Shown here: positions 5,592-8,135 of the stretch, in pieces | Layout of the letters: every line of letters begins with the position of its first letter | Position numbering within the stretch: the first letter of the stretch is position 1 | Origin: Myxococcota bacterium | Lineage (GTDB): Bacteria > Myxococcota_A > UBA9160 > PR03 | Assembly: GCA_030066475.1 (NCBI GenBank) | Contig: JASJBO010000335.1 | Location: 1-8,135, forward strand | DNA: 8,135 bases | Reading direction: 5' to 3' | Program-made: the position numbers and the translations under genes | The notes under the pieces: model-generated | Seen by the model: only the letters and a program-made list of their open reading frames with translations | Told to the model about the DNA's origin: nothing | Databases searched by the model: none

Positions 5592-5634
5592 GGCGGCTGC
5601 ATCTATGATGTCGGCGCCGACCTCTTCAGCCGCC
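5592..5634. terminator. Inverted repeat between convergent genes, possible bidirectional terminator
   Basis: GGCGGCTG (5592-5599) pairs perfectly with CAGCCGCC (5627-5634); the perfect ten-base palindrome TCGGCGCCGA (5611-5620) lies in the loop. It occupies the 42-base gap between the radical SAM stop (5583) and the stop of the minus-strand gene at 5626, and overlaps that stop. No T-run follows on either strand, so it is not a classic intrinsic terminator. Confidence 0.4.
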
Positions 5635-6693
5635 GGAAGCCTGCGACGCGATTCGCTGCCGCAGCAGCTCGAGGCGCTTGCGCTCGCTGCCGATCAGCCC
5701 GCGCACGAGCAGCCCGCGCTTGAGCCTGCCGAGATCCTCGTCGAAGAGCGACCGGTCCACGTGGATCAGGCTCGTCTCGCTCGGCCGGTCGGAGTGGGCC
5801 GTGAGACCCAGGAACTCGAGTCGCGCGTGCAGGTAGTGCGTCGCGAAGATGTGCTTGAGCGCGATCACCACCTCCGGGAGCTGCTCGTCGCGGGGCTGGT
5901 GGACCACCGCGTGGATCATCTCGGTGACGGGCCGGTAGCCGTAGTCGGAGACCGACCAGAACAGCTCGTCTTCGTACTGCTCGGCCCGGTGCTCGGGGAA
6001 CTCACGGAGGTGACGGTCGAGCGCCGGGAGGTGCTGCTCCACGTAGCGGGCGCGACCGAGGAGCCGGGCCAGGCCGGCCTCCAACGACTGCCGTCGGCGC
6101 TTGTCGGCGTAGACCGCGAGCGCCGCGTTGCCCCGCGCGAGGTAGTCCCGGGCGTACCGGACGAGGGCTCGACGGCCGAGCGCGTCGGCCTGCGCCCGCG
6201 CGTCCGGCGCCTCCCAGTCCAGCGCCTGGAAGTCCTGGATCTGGAACGCCTGAAGCTTGACTCGGCAGTCCCCGACGCGGCAACGGCGCAGGGAGTCGAG
6301 GTCGCCCTCGGGGATGCGGAACGACTCGACATCGGAGGCCGCCGGCGAGCGTCCGAAGCGACCGATCTGCTGCACGAAGCTCGCGTCGAGCAGGAGCTCC
6401 GGCCGGCGCAGCTCGGCGAGCACGTCCGCGACCGGCGCGGCGATGCGGGTCAGCCCCACGATCGTCACGTCCCGCGCTCCGGCCTCGAGGTCGACCTCCT
6501 TCACGACGGCCCCTCGCTCCACCTGCTCGATCTCGGCGTCGGAGAAGCCCAGCTCCTCCTGGAGCGCCGCTCGCAGCGACGCATCGGCGGCGGAGGCCGC
6601 CGGTGAGATCGACGCGATCGCGAGCCCTACGAGGAAGGCGCCTACGCGCGGAGCAGACCTGCGTCGGCAGTCTCGCAGCGAGCGGGCGGACAC
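5626..6693 (-). CDS. Secreted START/SRPBCC-like protein of unknown function
   Basis: 355 residues from a GTG start at 6693. Residues 1-35 are a basic, hydrophobic signal peptide (CRRRSAPR, then VGAFLVGLAIASIS, cleavage at ASA35); the arginines do not form a proper Tat motif. The mature protein has VVKEVDLEAGARDVTIVGLTRI, then a helix and RFRIP-like strand region, CRVGDC (Cys138-Cys143), helical LVRYARDYLARGNAALAVY, ELFWSVSDYGYRP (243-255), and late strands VVIALKHIFATHYLHARLEF. I recall uncharacterised secreted proteins of Myxococcota and Acidobacteria with this order (CxxxxC, YLARGNAAL, K-I-A-HY); the later part may form a START-like lipid-binding fold. No enzymatic motif is seen. The two close cysteines could bond in the periplasm. 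The upstream SnoaL-like gene stops four bases before this start, so they are co-transcribed. No clear Shine-Dalgarno, fitting translational coupling. Confidence 0.78.
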   Translation of the reverse strand: MSARSLRDCRRRSAPRVGAFLVGLAIASISPAASAADASLRAALQEELGFSDAEIEQVERGAVVKEVDLEAGARDVTIVGLTRIAAPVADVLAELRRPELLLDASFVQQIGRFGRSPAASDVESFRIPEGDLDSLRRCRVGDCRVKLQAFQIQDFQALDWEAPDARAQADALGRRALVRYARDYLARGNAALAVYADKRRRQSLEAGLARLLGRARYVEQHLPALDRHLREFPEHRAEQYEDELFWSVSDYGYRPVTEMIHAVVHQPRDEQLPEVVIALKHIFATHYLHARLEFLGLTAHSDRPSETSLIHVDRSLFDEDLGRLKRGLLVRGLIGSERKRLELLRQRIASQASGG

Positions 6694-6697
6694 GGGC

Positions 6698-7087
6698 TCA
6701 GGACCAGAACCGGGCCACGACCTGCGGGTCGAAGGGAACCGACCAGGTCTCCTGGAGGCGGTCGCCCGCGACTCGGGAGAGCATCAGGTAGCCCATGTCC
6801 AGCTGCTTCCCCTTGCGCTCCCCGCTCAGACGGAAGTGCACGGCCACGGAGTGCTCGCCGACCATGACGTCCAGCATCTCGAAGGACAGGTCCTCGACGT
6901 CCTCGCCCACGCTCGCCAGGTAGTCGATCGCCGCGCCGATGCCGCGGTAGTCGCCCGCCCGCGGCCCCTGGCCCACGTCGTGCCAGCAGTAGTCGGGCGC
7001 GCAGGTCTGGGCCAGCCCCTCGCGGTCGCCTCGGGCCACTGCGTCCCACGCGTTCTTCATGAGCTTGGCATACGGATGATCGTTCAT
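6698..7087 (-). CDS. SnoaL-like / NTF2-fold protein
   Basis: 129 residues, the normal size for the NTF2-like superfamily (SnoaL polyketide cyclases, ketosteroid-isomerase-like proteins and many of unknown role). The pattern fits: an N-terminal helix (YAKLMKNAWDAVARGD), LAQTCAPDYCWHDVGQGPRAGDYRG (26-49) with the WHD...G...G.YRG signature, helix IGAAIDYLASV, then strands LSFEMLDVMVGEHSVAVHFRLSGE and LMLSRVAGDRLQETWSV ending in ARFWS. It is cytosolic and probably binds a small hydrophobic ligand in a cone-shaped pocket; no substrate can be named. Start ATG 7087 has GGAG (7097-7100) nine bases upstream. It sits 87 bases after the DUF2332 gene and four bases before the secreted START-like gene, probably one operon. 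Confidence 0.85.
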   Translation of the reverse strand: MNDHPYAKLMKNAWDAVARGDREGLAQTCAPDYCWHDVGQGPRAGDYRGIGAAIDYLASVGEDVEDLSFEMLDVMVGEHSVAVHFRLSGERKGKQLDMGYLMLSRVAGDRLQETWSVPFDPQVVARFWS

Positions 7088-7174
7088 CGGACGGATCTCC
7101 GGCCTCCCGGTGGCTGGAACCTACCCCCGGCCGTCCCCCGCCGCACCCCGCCGGCGTGCAGGCGATCGAGGCCG
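7088..7174 (-). other. Short gap within the minus-strand gene cluster
   Basis: These 87 bases lie between the DUF2332 stop and the SnoaL-like start. They hold the GGAG ribosome site of the latter at 7097-7100 and otherwise no hairpin or promoter I can support. Confidence 0.5.
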
Positions 7175-8135
7175 TCAGGCAGGCGCCCCGAGCCATTCCA
7201 CGCTTCGCCCGTGCGGGTGGCCGCGCCCGAGCAACCGCTCCTCGCCATCCGGCCAGCTCCGCACTCGGATCTCGATGGTGCCCACCGGTCCGCCCTCCTC
7301 GTGACGAAGCCAGGCGACGGGGCAGCCGCTCGTCGCCCGCGCTCCGGCCGCGTCGAGGAGCGCGCGCACCTCGGCCTGCTCCTCGTCGGGCAGGTAGCTC
7401 CAGACCGACGAGTGGTACACGACGGTGCAGGTCCCCGGCGCGTCCTCGGCGAGCTCGCGGCGCAGCCAGTCGACGGCCCGTGCCCGCTCCACCCGCGGCG
7501 GCTCCTCCCGCGCGATCCGGACGGCGGCCCGCAGCTGCTCCAGGCGCTCGGCCTGGTCGCCCCAGACGTACGACTCGAGTACCCGCACGTCCTCGTCGCT
7601 GCCGACACCGCGCGGCGCGATGTCGCAGCCCGCACGGCTCTCGATCTCGGGACGGACGTTCAGCGCCGGCGCCGGCCCCTGCCACTCCGCCGCGATCCGA
7701 ACCGGCGAGGCGGCGTCGCCCCAGGCATGCGCGCCCAGCGCGTACGCGTAGCGCGCCCACTGGAGATTGAGGCCGGCGCTGCAGCCGATCTCGCGCAGCC
7801 GCAGGGGACGTCCGTGGCGTGCGGCGATCTCGAGGAAGCCGCCGAGGAGGCCGGCGCAGCGCCGCACTTCGTTGGTCTGGGGAAAGCGGTCGAGCACGGG
7901 GAGGATGTCGTCCCGGCAGCGGGCCACCACGTCCAGGAACGCGGGCCACGCGGCCTCTGCGTCCCCGCTCCCTCCGACCGTGGGATAGTACGGAGCCAGC
8001 TCCGGGGCGCGCCCGGCGAGCACCAGACCGTGGACCGCTCCGAACAGCCGCAGGGGCAGGAAGCCCCGCACCGGATCGCCCTGCCAGCCGGCCAGGAGCC
8101 GTGCCACGCGCCCCCCGTCGCGGACGTCCGCGAGG
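7175..8135 (-). CDS. DUF2332 family protein (5' end outside window)
   Basis: The frame is open to the right edge of the window (at least 319 residues). A GTG at 8107 lies in frame, but the sequence before it continues as coding (LADVRDGGR), so the true start is probably upstream. DUF2332 marks, numbered from that GTG: LPLRLFGAVHGLVLAGRAPE (17-36), PQTNEVRRCAGLLGG (76-90), REIGCSAGLNLQWARY (105-120), then ESYVWGDQAERLEQLRAA and VVYHSSVWSYLPDEE. The REIGCSAGLNL stretch resembles motif I of SAM-dependent methyltransferases, so a Rossmann-like SAM-binding fold is plausible, though the family has no established reaction to my knowledge. No signal peptide is seen in the visible part. It is the most upstream visible gene of the three-gene minus-strand cluster. 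The family call is strong, the function unknown. Confidence 0.85.
   Translation of the reverse strand, partial: LADVRDGGRVARLLAGWQGDPVRGFLPLRLFGAVHGLVLAGRAPELAPYYPTVGGSGDAEAAWPAFLDVVARCRDDILPVLDRFPQTNEVRRCAGLLGGFLEIAARHGRPLRLREIGCSAGLNLQWARYAYALGAHAWGDAASPVRIAAEWQGPAPALNVRPEIESRAGCDIAPRGVGSDEDVRVLESYVWGDQAERLEQLRAAVRIAREEPPRVERARAVDWLRRELAEDAPGTCTVVYHSSVWSYLPDEEQAEVRALLDAAGARATSGCPVAWLRHEEGGPVGTIEIRVRSWPDGEERLLGRGHPHGRSVEWLGAPA

Noticed and set aside
6600..6693. Twin-arginine (Tat) signal in the START-like protein
   Set aside because: The arginines in CRRRSAPR lack the following hydrophobic pair of the RRxFL pattern; a general Sec signal is the simpler reading.
6642..7949. A 435-codon minus-strand open frame
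   Set aside because: It is a shifted frame across the SnoaL-like and DUF2332 genes, both of which match known families in other frames.

Overview
The window is chromosomal DNA of very high G+C content (about 70% by eye) with dense genes in five strand blocks. Two genes encode secreted proteins ending in PEP-CTERM (exosortase) sorting signals, so the host is a Gram-negative-type bacterium. With an F420/luciferase-like oxidoreductase, a DUF2332 protein and a secreted START-like protein of a type I associate with Myxococcota and other former Deltaproteobacteria, a myxococcal or deltaproteobacterial-type lineage is the most natural guess. That placement is inference; there is no rRNA or other marker here.

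Layout: (1) 1-979, minus strand: secreted protein with a signal peptide, a GTG start after a perfect AGGAGG, and a late LPEP motif. Its 3' end lies outside the window. (2) 980-1555: a divergent control region, then an intact VapB-type antitoxin gene on the plus strand. Two small palindromes sit upstream, one covering the antitoxin start codon. The cognate VapC PIN toxin gene has lost its middle and is frameshifted, leaving an orphan antitoxin. (3) 1559-3352, minus strand: a two-gene operon of a PEP-CTERM parallel beta-helix protein followed by a 103-residue ferredoxin-fold protein. (4) 3466-5583, plus strand: a luciferase-like (LLM) oxidoreductase, then a radical SAM enzyme with a shortened SPASM/twitch-like C-terminus, the latter with its own promoter-like sequence and inverted repeat. 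(5) 5626-8135, minus strand: a probable three-gene operon of DUF2332 protein (5' end outside the window), SnoaL-like NTF2-fold protein, and secreted START-like protein. It converges on the radical SAM gene with an inverted repeat between them.

No metabolic pathway links all these genes. The most informative features are the decayed toxin beside a preserved antitoxin and its operator-like palindromes, the two PEP-CTERM proteins with unusually long tails, and the radical SAM enzyme with no obvious substrate gene. I found no RNA genes, CRISPR arrays, insertion sequences or phage genes. I do not see convincing evidence of a wholly new multi-gene system.
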